Source: Legionella_C dresdenensis (GTDB lineage: Bacteria > Pseudomonadota > Gammaproteobacteria > Legionellales > Legionellaceae). From it: DNA of 64,000 nucleotides. The stretch spans positions 62,001 to 126,000 of the forward strand of contig NZ_JBHSAB010000004.1 of assembly GCF_042649825.1 (NCBI RefSeq). Direction: 5' to 3'. The first letter of the stretch is position 1. The number at the start of each line of letters is the position of its first letter. This document shows, one piece after another, positions 40,774 to 50,327 of this stretch. The notes beneath the pieces were generated by a model. That model saw only the letters and a list, made by a program, of their open reading frames with translations, ran no database searches and was not told where the DNA came from. Position numbers and translations under genes: made by a program.

Positions 40774-43575
40774 TTAGTCAGGTTGAGCGTATCCAATAGC
40801 AAAATAGGAGTTGGGTAGATCACCAAACACAGTAAAACTCCCCCCTGCATAGAAATAATTACCATTTAACGCTAATGCCTTAACTGTGTTATTTGGAAAA
40901 TAGCTAGGTGGAATAAGAGCAGCAGTAAGCAAATTTAATGTAGCAAAACGCCGAGATGAATTGCCTCCGATTGTTGCGAATGCTCCGCCAGCATAAAGCG
41001 ACAATGTATTGGCTGCAAGTGCATTAACTGCCGCGTTTGCGCTCGCATCCCATGCGCTCACTAAACTTCCATCAGCAAGACTCACTGCAGCAATTCGATT
41101 ACGGGCAATTCCGCCTACACTGGTAAAGTCTCCACCCAAATATAAAGTTGTACCAGATGAAGCAAGAGTAAAGACATTATTATTACCGACATTTGCATCC
41201 CAGGAAGGCAATGCTGAACCATTAGTTAAATCAAGGGCGGCGATACGATTACGGCCAGTGCCGCCTATGGTAGTAAACGCCCCGCCTGCATAAAGTTTTG
41301 CGCCATCAGTAAGCAAACTGTAAACGGGATTATTTGCATTGGCATCCCAACCGGGCAAAGCAAGGCCAGTCGTTGCATCAAGGGCGGCAATACGATTCCT
41401 GATTTGTCCCCCTATTGTTCCAAAAAGGCCCCCGGCATAAATAATTGCACCATTAGCAGCAAAAGCTCTTATAGAGTTATCGGCATATGGATTCCAACTC
41501 CCAGCCGTTCCCGAGGCAGCATCCAACACGGCAATTCTATTTCTTAATTGTCCAGAAATTGTAGTAAAATCTCCACCAACATACACTTGAGAGCCATTTG
41601 CCAGTAAAGCATAAACAATATTGTTGGCCCCAGGATTCCAGGCTGTATTTAATGTACCATCATTTGCATTAATTGCCGCTAGATTGCTTCTGCTTTGACC
41701 GCCTAAGCTGGTAAATCTTCCACCGATATACACTATTGAATTGTAAGATGCGAGAGTAGTTCCCTCGGAATTGGCATTTGGATTCCAAGGCAAAAGATTA
41801 CCGGTTGATGCATCTACCGCCGCAAAATAATTGCGTGGCTGGCCTGTAACGGCCGTGAATACTCCTCCAAAATAAAGTTTTGAATTATGCAAATGCATAG
41901 CATAAACAGTTGAACTAGGGCCGGTTACATCAGGATTCCATGCCATATCTACAGCGCCAGTAATCTGGTCAACTGCGGCAATACGATTACGGGTCTGTCC
42001 GCCGACGGCATTAAACCAACCGCCAAGATAAACCTTGCCGCCGCCAATTGCCAGAGCTAAAACCGCATTATTTACAGTAGGCGCCCATGCAGTTGCAACG
42101 CCTGTTACAGGATCAAGTGCAGCCACGCGGGTACGCGCAGCGCCTCCTATTGTGGAGTATGCGCCACCTGCATAAATTAGCGCGCCATCGTTAATCAGTG
42201 TTACCACCTGCCCATTTGCCGGATTGTTTAACCAGGACGCTGTTACGGCTCCCGATACAGCATCAATTGCCGCAATATTGGTTCTGCTATCTGAACCTAC
42301 TTGGGTAAATAACCCGCCGATATAAACCGTGCCTCCCAATTTCGTCATGGTTGTGACCTCGGAGCCAGTGACATTTGGATTCCAACTGGTCGCTTGTCCT
42401 GTGGATGCATCCAGGGCGGCAAGCCTGTTACGTGTTTGGCCGCCAATACTGGTAAATAGCCCCCCGACATACAGTGTTGAGCCATCAAGCAGCATAGTTT
42501 TAACACGATTATTTGCCTTAGCCTGGAAGTTATTATCGATGTTGCCGTTTTCCAGAATATGGGCGATATATGGAGAACTGGCATCATTGACATAGAACAG
42601 ATTACCGCCCACATACCAGCCGCCTGAACCATCTGATATGGCTGTTTCAATGTAATTATTTAGCAAACCATAGGGTGTTACTAATAGGCCATTTGTCTCA
42701 TCAACAGGAGCGCCAGTGCCGGTTCTTGGTCCTACCTGGGTGAACTGACCGCCGAGATAAACGAGATTGGTAGCTGGATTATAAGCGATAGCGTTAACAT
42801 CGCCATTGGTAACCCATGGCGCATTAACTGTTAAATAAATTGTTACCGGAGCCAAGGTATTACTACCGCTAACTTGTACAGCAGTACTGCTAAAGGCTGC
42901 ATATCCTGAGTCAAAAATTAATTGACATGAAGCACCCGGCGGCAATGTTTTGCAATTGTTTGCGTCTTGACGCAGTCCTCCCAGGCCTGGAGGAATTTCG
43001 GCAGCAATGTCGTAGGCAGTGCTTACGGTCGATGTATTAGTAATTGTTACCTGACCAGTAAAATAAGGTGTAAACGGACCATTTGCAAACATACTGATAT
43101 TATTTGAACCTGATATGGCTAAAGTTGGTTTGGGCGCGGTTGTAGTAATTTGCAAAATATGAGGAAGTTGCGGTTGTGAGCATAAAAATGGATCGGGATT
43201 TGGATTATTGGGTCCTTGAGTTTTACAGACAACAGGGCCGCCTGTTACCCTGGCAGGTAAAGCGCTGCCATCCAAAAGCAGAGACAAGGTACAGGATTGC
43301 CCCTGAGAGAGAGTAAAGGGCAACTGGCATGTTCCTGGCGCCGCTGTCTGCTGACTTATTCCCTGAATTGTCTGCATAGTCAAAGTACGGGTAACCGGGG
43401 TATTGTTAGTCACCACATATTGGACTGTTGCGGTTGTATTAGACGGAACATTAATAACCGTACTTGTTAAAGGAACTATACTAAATTTTACTTGTGCGTT
43501 AGAATGGATGTTATGCGAAATAAGGTATGCCAAAATAAAACATAAAATTCTAATATTTTTATATATAACTTTCAC
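40774..43575 (-). CDS. Secreted 14-repeat beta-propeller protein
   Basis: After a signal peptide (ILCFILAYLISHNIHSNAQ), residues ~30-150 form a beta-rich domain with six or so cysteines, homologous to the N-terminus of the 696-aa protein at 53434. A CARDB/choice-of-anchor-like strand region follows. Then come 14 repeats of about 48 residues with the pattern VYVGGDFTTIGGQxRNRIAALDAxTG-x-xxWNPNAN, similar to delta-60/DUF5122 propeller repeats. Fourteen blades suggest two seven-bladed propellers. It is probably exported to the surface or periplasm. It has no recognisable catalytic site. The substrate or ligand is unknown. Confidence 0.75.
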   Translation of the reverse strand: MKVIYKNIRILCFILAYLISHNIHSNAQVKFSIVPLTSTVINVPSNTTATVQYVVTNNTPVTRTLTMQTIQGISQQTAAPGTCQLPFTLSQGQSCTLSLLLDGSALPARVTGGPVVCKTQGPNNPNPDPFLCSQPQLPHILQITTTAPKPTLAISGSNNISMFANGPFTPYFTGQVTITNTSTVSTAYDIAAEIPPGLGGLRQDANNCKTLPPGASCQLIFDSGYAAFSSTAVQVSGSNTLAPVTIYLTVNAPWVTNGDVNAIAYNPATNLVYLGGQFTQVGPRTGTGAPVDETNGLLVTPYGLLNNYIETAISDGSGGWYVGGNLFYVNDASSPYIAHILENGNIDNNFQAKANNRVKTMLLDGSTLYVGGLFTSIGGQTRNRLAALDASTGQATSWNPNVTGSEVTTMTKLGGTVYIGGLFTQVGSDSRTNIAAIDAVSGAVTASWLNNPANGQVVTLINDGALIYAGGAYSTIGGAARTRVAALDPVTGVATAWAPTVNNAVLALAIGGGKVYLGGWFNAVGGQTRNRIAAVDQITGAVDMAWNPDVTGPSSTVYAMHLHNSKLYFGGVFTAVTGQPRNYFAAVDASTGNLLPWNPNANSEGTTLASYNSIVYIGGRFTSLGGQSRSNLAAINANDGTLNTAWNPGANNIVYALLANGSQVYVGGDFTTISGQLRNRIAVLDAASGTAGSWNPYADNSIRAFAANGAIIYAGGLFGTIGGQIRNRIAALDATTGLALPGWDANANNPVYSLLTDGAKLYAGGAFTTIGGTGRNRIAALDLTNGSALPSWDANVGNNNVFTLASSGTTLYLGGDFTSVGGIARNRIAAVSLADGSLVSAWDASANAAVNALAANTLSLYAGGAFATIGGNSSRRFATLNLLTAALIPPSYFPNNTVKALALNGNYFYAGGSFTVFGDLPNSYFAIGYAQPD

Positions 43576-43695
43576 AATAGTATTCCCTTACCAAATAGTA
43601 TAATTACTGTTTTAGTTATTGATAATAAATGATTTACATGCTCTGTAAACAAAAATTTTGCCGAATTATCAACAAAAGCATGTCAAATATGACCG

Positions 43696-44565
43696 TTAGC
43701 CAAACCGATCAGCGGGGTGGTGGCAATAAGGTAATGTACCCTGTTTGCTATAATAGGCCTGATGATAATCTTCTGCTGGCCAGAATGTTACCGCTTTCCG
43801 CAAGCTGGTAGCAACCTGATACCCGCGTTTTTTCAGTAAGGCGATAAGATCCTGAATTTCCGTAAGCTGCTCAAGGTTGTAATAAAAAATAGCGCTTTCG
43901 TATTGTGAACCAATATCTGGACCTTGGCCATTGCGTTGGGTTGGATCATGAATCTCAAAAAAACGTTTTATAACGGTATGGTAATTTGTCTGGCTATTAT
44001 CAAATACAATGCGGGCCGCCTCATAATGCCTGGTTAATCCGCTGCAGACTTCTTCATAGGTTGGCTCAGGCTTTATCCCGCCAATATAACCGACTTCAAC
44101 CTTTAACACGCCTGGAATTTGCCGCATAAAATGTTCAATGCCCCAGAAGCAGCCGCCAGCAACAATGGCTTCTTCGGTGTCTTGCACCTGGTTGCCGGCT
44201 ACAAGATCCAGCGCTGCGGAATTGACGCAGTGCCGCAAATTTTTCGCGGTAAAATTCTCGCCGGTAAAAACATGGCCCAAGTGAGCGGCGCATCGGCTGC
44301 ACGTGATTTCTGTGCGCTCGCCATCAGGATCGGGAACCTGAGCGACAGTCTTGAGGATAGATTCATCAAAGCTTGGCCAACCGCAGTTCGAGTGGAATTG
44401 GCTGTCCGAACGAAACAGTGCCAGTCCACAGCGTCTGCAGAGATAAGTGCCATAACTGGTTGTTTTATTATATTGACCAGTAAATGGGTATTCTGTCGCC
44501 TTATAGCAGATTATCCGCTTTATCGCCGGCGTCAGGCTGTTAATTTTATCAACGAATGCTGCCAT
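43696..44565 (-). CDS. msrBA: Bifunctional methionine sulfoxide reductase MsrB-MsrA
   Basis: This fusion repairs both R- and S-epimers of methionine sulfoxide. The N-terminal ~135 residues are MsrB, with zinc-binding CxxC pairs (CRRCG, CSRC), SNCGWPSF and the catalytic-Cys segment LRHCVNSAALDL. The C-terminal ~150 residues are MsrA, with the catalytic GGCFWGIE motif, VGYIGG and GSQYESAIFYY. Length is 289 aa. There is no signal peptide, so it is cytosolic. The order B-then-A is the reverse of the A-then-B fusions in many pathogens. The gene starts about 60 bp before the mltB gene end. Confidence 0.92.
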   Translation of the reverse strand: MAAFVDKINSLTPAIKRIICYKATEYPFTGQYNKTTSYGTYLCRRCGLALFRSDSQFHSNCGWPSFDESILKTVAQVPDPDGERTEITCSRCAAHLGHVFTGENFTAKNLRHCVNSAALDLVAGNQVQDTEEAIVAGGCFWGIEHFMRQIPGVLKVEVGYIGGIKPEPTYEEVCSGLTRHYEAARIVFDNSQTNYHTVIKRFFEIHDPTQRNGQGPDIGSQYESAIFYYNLEQLTEIQDLIALLKKRGYQVATSLRKAVTFWPAEDYHQAYYSKQGTLPYCHHPADRFG

Positions 44566-44580
44566 GTCGTATTCTCCCTC

Positions 44581-44600
44581 CTTCTCCCGTATGGGAGAAG
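44581..44600. repeat. Single CTTCTCCCGTATGGGAGAAG palindrome
   Basis: An 8-bp stem palindrome related to the minisatellite unit at 33694-34290 lies between msrBA and mltB. It may act as the mltB terminator. Confidence 0.65.
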
Positions 44601-44623
44601 GTGCCGCTGGGCGGAAGAGGGTT

Positions 44624-45604
44624 TTACTTCACCCTGCCGCAAATCTTATCCGCCATGTACCCTATCGCACCAGCATAGTAGATAGAATTATTATAACGTA
44701 AAATCATTTTATAGTTTGGATAGGCAAGGAATACCGGGCCGCCATAAGGTTGAACGATACTTGCTTGCAGGTTTTGCCAGGGCAGTTGTTGGCCGCTTTC
44801 CGTGCGTACACCCATTGCACTCCATTCACTGACGGGCTTGGTAATGGTTTTACCTTCAAGTTTCGGGTCAAAATTTGCTGGCAGTTTAACCTGAATTGCC
44901 CAGGGCTCGCCTGTTTGCCAACCGTTCTTTTTCATATAGTTAGCAATAGAGGCAAAAACGTCAGCTTTGCTTTCCCATATGTCTTTGCGGCCATCACCGT
45001 CATAGTCAACGGCAAATTCTACCCAGCTTGACGGCAAAAATTGGGGCTGGCCAGAGGCTCCTGCCCATTCGCCTTTAAATTTCTGCAGGGTAACGTGTCC
45101 GTCATTGACGATTTTTAACGCGATTAATAACTGTTTACGGAAAAAGTCTTTACGATTAGATTCATAAGCCAGAGTTGCCAGCGCTTTAATAACCGGGAAA
45201 TTACCCATGTAGGTACCATAACTTGTTTCCATGCCCCAGAAAGAAACGATAAAGCAGGGGTCAACTCCAAAGTGTTGCCCGACTTCATCGAGCAGTTCTT
45301 TATTACGGGTATATTGTTTGCGGCCGATGGCAATGCGGTAATTATCCGCCCGTGAATGCAGGTATTTGCTGAAAGTCAGTCTATGCTCCGGTTGCGAGCG
45401 TAAAAGGCTTTTTACCTGCCGGCTCGGCTCACGGATATCAGAAAATGCTTCATCAAAGACTCTGGGTGAAACGCCTTGTTCCAACGCTTCCTGCCGTACA
45501 CCGGCAACCCAATTGTTCCAGCTTTGCTGATTGGCTAAAGCCAGTTGGGATACTGCTATCAAGACCAGCCCAAGCCACCGCGCGCCTGATGTTTTCATCG
45601 CCAT
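44624..45604 (-). CDS. mltB: Lytic murein transglycosylase B family
   Basis: This periplasmic enzyme cleaves the glycan strand of peptidoglycan to give 1,6-anhydro-muropeptides. It has a signal peptide (ARWLGLVLIAVSQLALA) without a lipobox cysteine, so it is probably a soluble form. The catalytic glutamate lies in FWGMETSYGTYMGNFPVI. The GASGQPQFLPSSWVEFAVDYDGDGRKDIW stretch with its calcium-binding-like loop is typical of the family. Length is 326 aa. Confidence 0.9.
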   Translation of the reverse strand: MAMKTSGARWLGLVLIAVSQLALANQQSWNNWVAGVRQEALEQGVSPRVFDEAFSDIREPSRQVKSLLRSQPEHRLTFSKYLHSRADNYRIAIGRKQYTRNKELLDEVGQHFGVDPCFIVSFWGMETSYGTYMGNFPVIKALATLAYESNRKDFFRKQLLIALKIVNDGHVTLQKFKGEWAGASGQPQFLPSSWVEFAVDYDGDGRKDIWESKADVFASIANYMKKNGWQTGEPWAIQVKLPANFDPKLEGKTITKPVSEWSAMGVRTESGQQLPWQNLQASIVQPYGGPVFLAYPNYKMILRYNNSIYYAGAIGYMADKICGRVK

Positions 45605-45728
45605 TCCCCTTTTTAATTTTTATTCATATTTCCAGACAAGCAGGATTCATACCGTTTTGCACGGTTTTGAGGATTCCCGTGAATTAATCACGGGAATATG
45701 TCAGAAAACGGGTTCGCGGTAAACTGGT

Positions 45729-46475
45729 TTAACCAATAATGTAGGTCAGACTGATTTGTAATTCATGGGTATAAAAATGGCTCAGTTTCGGCCCGGTATT
45801 CATCGTTTGATTACTGGCCCGGTTTAACTGGCTTTTACCCCAGTCCGCAAATTCATAGCCAATCCCTGCCTGCCAATTCGGATTGAGCGGGAATTGTAAT
45901 CCGGCTCCTGCCGTATAGCTGAAAGCTGTTTCAGTATTGGAGGCAAAAGGCGGTGCGGCAACTTCCTGATAAATAAGCGGCGTTATCGAAAAATTATCTG
46001 CCTTATTAAACCCGATACCTGCACCAGCGCTGATATATGGGTTCAGCCAGGGATATGGGGTAGCGGATAATAATTTCCCTTTCACCGTTATTCGGGTATT
46101 GCTGATATTATAGTCGTAGCGATAATTGCTAAAATTGGGATCGGCATCTTCCCAAATAAAACCTCTTTGACTTGCGGAGCCATTGTGAGCAACGGCTAAA
46201 CCTAATTGACCGCTAAAAGTTTCTGACAAGGGAGAGCTAACGCCAAAAAATATTTCGCCCGTTGCCAATGCTTTGGTTGACGATTGCGCCTGATAATATT
46301 TGGTAACGTCTTCTTGTAATTGGATTGTTTGGCTTCTGCCTTCATTGTACCAGGCAGGGCCCCCGCTAAAAGTAATAACTTTTGAGCATGAAGGTAAGAT
46401 GTCGCCCATGCTTCCAGCGGTTGCTTGAAAAGAAAGCAGGCAAGTAGCGCCTAAAATTAACGTCTTGTAGTTCAT
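45729..46475 (-). CDS. Outer-membrane beta-barrel protein (OmpA-like/porin-like), 248 aa
   Basis: The protein has a signal peptide (NYKTLILGATCLLSFQATAGS) and a mature part made of alternating strands ending in the aromatic-rich ELQISLTYIIG, which fits an outer-membrane barrel. Features such as YRYDYNISNTRITVKGKLL, PWLNPYISAGAGIGFNKADNF and GYEFADWGKSQL are shared with the 257-aa protein at 55533. The two are paralogues. An eight-stranded barrel is likely. A specific function cannot be assigned; it may be a surface or adhesion protein. Confidence 0.75.
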   Translation of the reverse strand: MNYKTLILGATCLLSFQATAGSMGDILPSCSKVITFSGGPAWYNEGRSQTIQLQEDVTKYYQAQSSTKALATGEIFFGVSSPLSETFSGQLGLAVAHNGSASQRGFIWEDADPNFSNYRYDYNISNTRITVKGKLLSATPYPWLNPYISAGAGIGFNKADNFSITPLIYQEVAAPPFASNTETAFSYTAGAGLQFPLNPNWQAGIGYEFADWGKSQLNRASNQTMNTGPKLSHFYTHELQISLTYIIG

Positions 46476-46547
46476 TGTTTTATCCTTAAGAAACCTTTCG
46501 TTAATTTAATTGATTTTCAACAAAAAAAATATATTTTTTTGATTTTT

Positions 46548-47156
46548 TTAGTTAATCGCAACAATTTGTCGCCGTGATAGTAATTTTTTCAAAATCAGGC
46601 CATACAGCGGGATTACAGACAGGAAGCTGATTAACAATTTGAAACATAAATCAACACAGGCTATTTCAGGCCAATGTTGATTCAGAAACGGGTTGCTGCT
46701 TTGATAAAAGGCGACAAAGAAAAAAATATAAGTATCAAGAATATTACCGAAAATATTAGATACGGCAGGCGCAATCCACCATTGTTGTTTCTGGCGTAAT
46801 TTCTGAAAAAAAGCGATATCAATTAACTGGCCAACTGTATAGGCACAGCAGCTTGCAGCCGCAATGCGCAGGACCAGCAGGTTTAAAACGAATAGCTGTC
46901 CGTGTTCAGCCCAATTTGAGATCACCAGGGAAAGCAATAACGCCGGGAGCATGGCACAATAAACAATTATTCTCGCTGCTCTTGGGCCGGCAAGCCGGGT
47001 AGTCAAATCCGATAAAACAAATATCAGCGGATAGCTGAACGCGCCCCAGGTTGTATGGTATCCCATAATGACCATCGGATGCTGCACCAACAAGTTACTC
47101 AGGCAGATAATGAATAAATGGGCTGAGATGAGCAGTAGGTATTGGCGGTTGGTCAT
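46548..47156 (-). CDS. yhhQ: Queuosine precursor transporter (YhhQ/VUT family)
   Basis: This 202-aa inner-membrane protein has six membrane segments and the VUT-family pattern: an N-terminal SNLLVQHPMVIMG, TWGAFSYPLIFVLSDLTTRLAGPRAARIIV, and the Cys/Gly-rich AASCCAYTVGQLIDI region. YhhQ imports 7-cyano-7-deazaguanine and 7-aminomethyl-7-deazaguanine for queuosine synthesis. The substrate follows from the family. It stands alone with a palindrome upstream. Confidence 0.85.
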   Translation of the reverse strand: MTNRQYLLLISAHLFIICLSNLLVQHPMVIMGYHTTWGAFSYPLIFVLSDLTTRLAGPRAARIIVYCAMLPALLLSLVISNWAEHGQLFVLNLLVLRIAAASCCAYTVGQLIDIAFFQKLRQKQQWWIAPAVSNIFGNILDTYIFFFVAFYQSSNPFLNQHWPEIACVDLCFKLLISFLSVIPLYGLILKKLLSRRQIVAIN

Positions 47157-47258
47157 AGGAGTGTTCTGGAGTTAATACAAAGCTTCATACTACCATAAAA
47201 ATAGTCCGATCTATAGTGGTCCTGTGTAAGCGCTTTCAGGATCGGTGCTGATGTATTG

Positions 47259-47293
47259 CCCTCTCCCCAACCCTCTCCCGATACGGGAGAGGG
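47259..47293. repeat. CCCTCTCCC palindrome related to the minisatellite
   Basis: CCCTCTCCC-GATAC-GGGAGAGGG (47271-47293), preceded by CCCTCTCCCCAACC, is a single unit of the repeat type at 33694-34290. It lies between divergent yhhQ and the 3' end of the efflux operon. Confidence 0.75.
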
Positions 47294-47306
47294 AGCAATT
47301 TCTCAC

Positions 47307-48500
47307 TCATTCACTCCGCAATGACTCCATCGGTTGCAATTTGGCAGCACGCCTCGCAGGATAGAAGCCAAAGAAAATTCCGGTCGCAACCGAAACCGCA
47401 AAACCAGCCAGGGGCGGCATTAAGTTAATAAAAAACGGCCATTGGCTGAAATATGCTACAAGCCAGGTAAAGATTAGCCCCAACAGTACACCCAACGTTC
47501 CCCCTACTAGCGAAAGCATGACCGATTCAACCAGAAATAGCGCCTGAATTTCACTGTTTTTTGCGCCAACCGCTTTGCGGATTCCAATTTCCTTTTTGCG
47601 CTCACTGACCGATACCAGCATGACATTCATTACCCCTATGCCGCCAACCAGTAACGAGATACCGCCAATTACCGCCAGCAATAACGTAAAAATCTGCCCC
47701 TGATTTTCCATGCTGGCAATGATTTGTTTGGCACTGCGTGGAAACACCGTTAACTGGGGTGCCTGATTATTAATAATCTGTTTAATCTGGTTGATGACGG
47801 TATCAATAGGGCTATCGGGCTTTAATTTTAAAATGGCGTTATTAATTTTGCTGTCTTTACTAATTAGCGGCATACCCAGAATGGGAATAAAAACGGCCTG
47901 GTTAACATCTTCGTTAAAAAATGCGCTTTCCTGCCAGGGCTTCAGGGTGCCGACAATGGTATAGAGCGTTTTTCCTATTCGTAATTGTTTACCAATCGGA
48001 TTATCAATAGTAATCTGCCGTAATTGCCGGGCAATGCTGTCACCGATTACACAATAATGTTCATAAGTTTCAACAAACGAAACAAAATTTCCCTGCGCTA
48101 CTTCAATATGAACAATTTGAGCCAATGCTTCGTCGGCACCGATAATACTTCCCTGAATTTTATTGCCTTCAAAACTTACTGACTGATAAGCCGTAGTATA
48201 AGGCGCTACCAGTTTAACCGACGGAATCCGGCCGGCGAGATCGCGCCATAATTCGATGGGAACAGTATTGCCGCTATTGCTCGATGAACCGCGGTCTTTT
48301 TCAAATACCGACACAGCGAGCAAATCTGTACCCAGCGCCTTGAATTGCTCCAGCGCTTTTTCAGTAGCCAATTGGCCACTGCTGATTAATGCCACCACTG
48401 CGGCGGTTCCAACCAGAATGCCCAGAACCGCCAGAAATGATCTGAGCTTGGCTGCTCCCAAAGTAATGGTTGCCTGCTGAAAATGGCTGAATAAATTCAT
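47307..48500 (-). CDS. MacB-type ABC transporter permease
   Basis: This 397-aa protein is the membrane component of a tripartite MacAB-type efflux pump. It has an N-terminal membrane helix followed by a large periplasmic domain (residues 45-270). Three C-terminal helices follow, with the FtsX-like motif VGGIGVMNVMLVSVSERKKEIGIRKAVGAK. It lies at the end of the tolC-macA-ATPase-permease operon and overlaps the ATPase gene by 4 bp. Unlike E. coli MacB, the ATPase is a separate gene. Confidence 0.9.
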   Translation of the reverse strand: MNLFSHFQQATITLGAAKLRSFLAVLGILVGTAAVVALISSGQLATEKALEQFKALGTDLLAVSVFEKDRGSSSNSGNTVPIELWRDLAGRIPSVKLVAPYTTAYQSVSFEGNKIQGSIIGADEALAQIVHIEVAQGNFVSFVETYEHYCVIGDSIARQLRQITIDNPIGKQLRIGKTLYTIVGTLKPWQESAFFNEDVNQAVFIPILGMPLISKDSKINNAILKLKPDSPIDTVINQIKQIINNQAPQLTVFPRSAKQIIASMENQGQIFTLLLAVIGGISLLVGGIGVMNVMLVSVSERKKEIGIRKAVGAKNSEIQALFLVESVMLSLVGGTLGVLLGLIFTWLVAYFSQWPFFINLMPPLAGFAVSVATGIFFGFYPARRAAKLQPMESLRSE

Positions 48501-49186
48501 TTGGCTGTCTCACTGACAATCTGGCCGTCGGCAATCGTAATCTGGCGCGCGCATTGGGCTGCAACATGGCTGTCGTGAGTAACCATGATAAGCGTTCGGC
48601 CTTCACGATGCAGATCCAGAAATAAACTCATAACCTCCGTACCGGTACGGGAATCCAGTGCACCGGTGGGTTCGTCGGCAAGTATCACCTGGGGTTTGCC
48701 AACCAACGCGCGGGCGATTGCGACCCGTTGTTGCTGCCCGCCTGAAAGTTGGGTCGGTTTATGATCGCCATACGCTGCCATCCCAACCCGAGCCAACGCC
48801 TCGGTAACCAGGCGCTCGATTTCAGCAGGCACTGTATTGCGGTAGATCAAGGGCAGGGCAACATTTTGACGGGCAGTAAAGCGCGGCAATAAATTGAATT
48901 GTTGAAAAACAAAGCCAATATGCTGGTTGCGCAGTAATGCCAGCTCATCTTCGTTTAAATCACGGATATTACGTTGCTTCAGCAGGTAATCGCCCTCATC
49001 GGCCTTATCAAGCAAGCCGATAATATTCATTAGGGTCGATTTACCAGAACCCGATGCACCGACAATGGCCAGCATATCGCCATCATTAACTGTCAGTGAG
49101 ACTTGTTTCAAAACCTGACTGGTCACGCCGCCTATAGTATAGCTCTTAACAATATCTTTGATCTCAATCAATGCGTTACTGGTCAT
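48497..49186 (-). CDS. MacB/LolD-type ABC transporter ATPase
   Basis: The 229-aa protein is the ATPase of the efflux pump. It has Walker A GASGSGKST, Q-loop VFQQFNLLPRFTARQN, signature LSGGQQQRVAIARAL and Walker B VILADEPTGALD. The start at 49186 gives a normal N-terminus and an 11-bp overlap with the upstream adaptor gene; a further in-frame ATG at 49198 is an alternative. Confidence 0.9.
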   Translation of the reverse strand: MTSNALIEIKDIVKSYTIGGVTSQVLKQVSLTVNDGDMLAIVGASGSGKSTLMNIIGLLDKADEGDYLLKQRNIRDLNEDELALLRNQHIGFVFQQFNLLPRFTARQNVALPLIYRNTVPAEIERLVTEALARVGMAAYGDHKPTQLSGGQQQRVAIARALVGKPQVILADEPTGALDSRTGTEVMSLFLDLHREGRTLIMVTHDSHVAAQCARQITIADGQIVSETAK

Positions 49187-50327
49187 AAACCACCACATCG
49201 CCAGCCTGCAAACCCGATTGAATAATTACCTTATCGCTCTGGGCGCCGCCGGTAACCACGGGTTTTGTTATCAGGCGGCCATCTTGGGTGCGCACGGTAA
49301 CCATGCTTAATCCTCGTTCCTGACGGACAGCAAGCAGGGGTACCAGTATTTGCGATTCGGTATCGGCTTCAAGCGCAATAGATGCGCTCATACCAACCTT
49401 AATCCATTTTTTTTGCTCAGGGGTGAGCTTATTCACCTCGACCACAGCAGTAAATGAGGGTAAAGACGAACTGCTGCCGGCAACTGCCTGAGCGTTGACG
49501 GAAACGACTTCCCCTTTCAGCGTCTGTTTGCCGAGTGCAACCCCGGTAATGCTTGCTTTCATCCCGGCATGGATTTTATCAATGTCGATTTCCGGCACAT
49601 CAATTTCAACGCTTACGCCGTTTAAATCGCCGATTAACGCCAAAACCTGGCCTGATTTGACGGAAGAGCCAACCGTTAATTGTCCGCTGCCTTCATCGCC
49701 GGTTGATTTGGGCGGATACAGCAAAATGCCTTCGGAAGAGGCTTTCAAGCGGATTAAATTATGTTGTCCGGTTAATGCCTGCCGGACTTTTTCAAACTCG
49801 GCAATATTAAGTGTGGATAAATCCTGTTTATTATCTTCATCCATTTTATCCAGCATTTCACTCAGCTTGCGCGTAGCCTGAATGAGCGTCACCCGTGAAG
49901 TATTAAGGCTTGATTTTTCACTTAAATAATTATTTTTGGAAATTAATCCTGCATCCCAAAGCTCCTGAGTGCCATTGAATTTGGCTTTGGCGACGGTAAA
50001 ACTGTCTTTGGCCTTCAGATAATCGGTGAGCGTGTCATTAAACTGTTTTTGTAATTCTGCGGAATTTAAAATAAATACCACCGTGCCTTTTTTTACCATC
50101 TGACCATAATGATAATTCATTGCTTCAATATTGGCTTCCAACGGTGCAGTCAGCGGACTTTCACGCAGCGGTTTTATAGTGCCGGTAAAATACAGGCTTT
50201 TATGAATCTGCTCGCTCTTCACTTCATAAGTGCGTTGTCGTGGAGTATCGGTTGCCTTATCGTCGCTGCAAGCAATGAGCAGATTTGCCAGTAATGTTAT
50301 TACTAAAATTTTTATGCCGGTTTTCAT
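49176..50327 (-). CDS. MacA/HlyD-type periplasmic adaptor
   Basis: This membrane-fusion protein bridges the ABC permease and TolC. It has a signal peptide with a lipobox (ILVITLLANLLIACSDD), so it is probably a lipoprotein. A lipoyl/hairpin region follows (residues 55-190 with a long coiled coil), then the barrel and C-terminal domains (IDVPEIDIDKIHAGMKASI). Length is 383 aa. It overlaps the outer-membrane gene by 4 bp and the ATPase gene by 11 bp. Confidence 0.9.
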   Translation of the reverse strand: MKTGIKILVITLLANLLIACSDDKATDTPRQRTYEVKSEQIHKSLYFTGTIKPLRESPLTAPLEANIEAMNYHYGQMVKKGTVVFILNSAELQKQFNDTLTDYLKAKDSFTVAKAKFNGTQELWDAGLISKNNYLSEKSSLNTSRVTLIQATRKLSEMLDKMDEDNKQDLSTLNIAEFEKVRQALTGQHNLIRLKASSEGILLYPPKSTGDEGSGQLTVGSSVKSGQVLALIGDLNGVSVEIDVPEIDIDKIHAGMKASITGVALGKQTLKGEVVSVNAQAVAGSSSSLPSFTAVVEVNKLTPEQKKWIKVGMSASIALEADTESQILVPLLAVRQERGLSMVTVRTQDGRLITKPVVTGGAQSDKVIIQSGLQAGDVVVYDQ

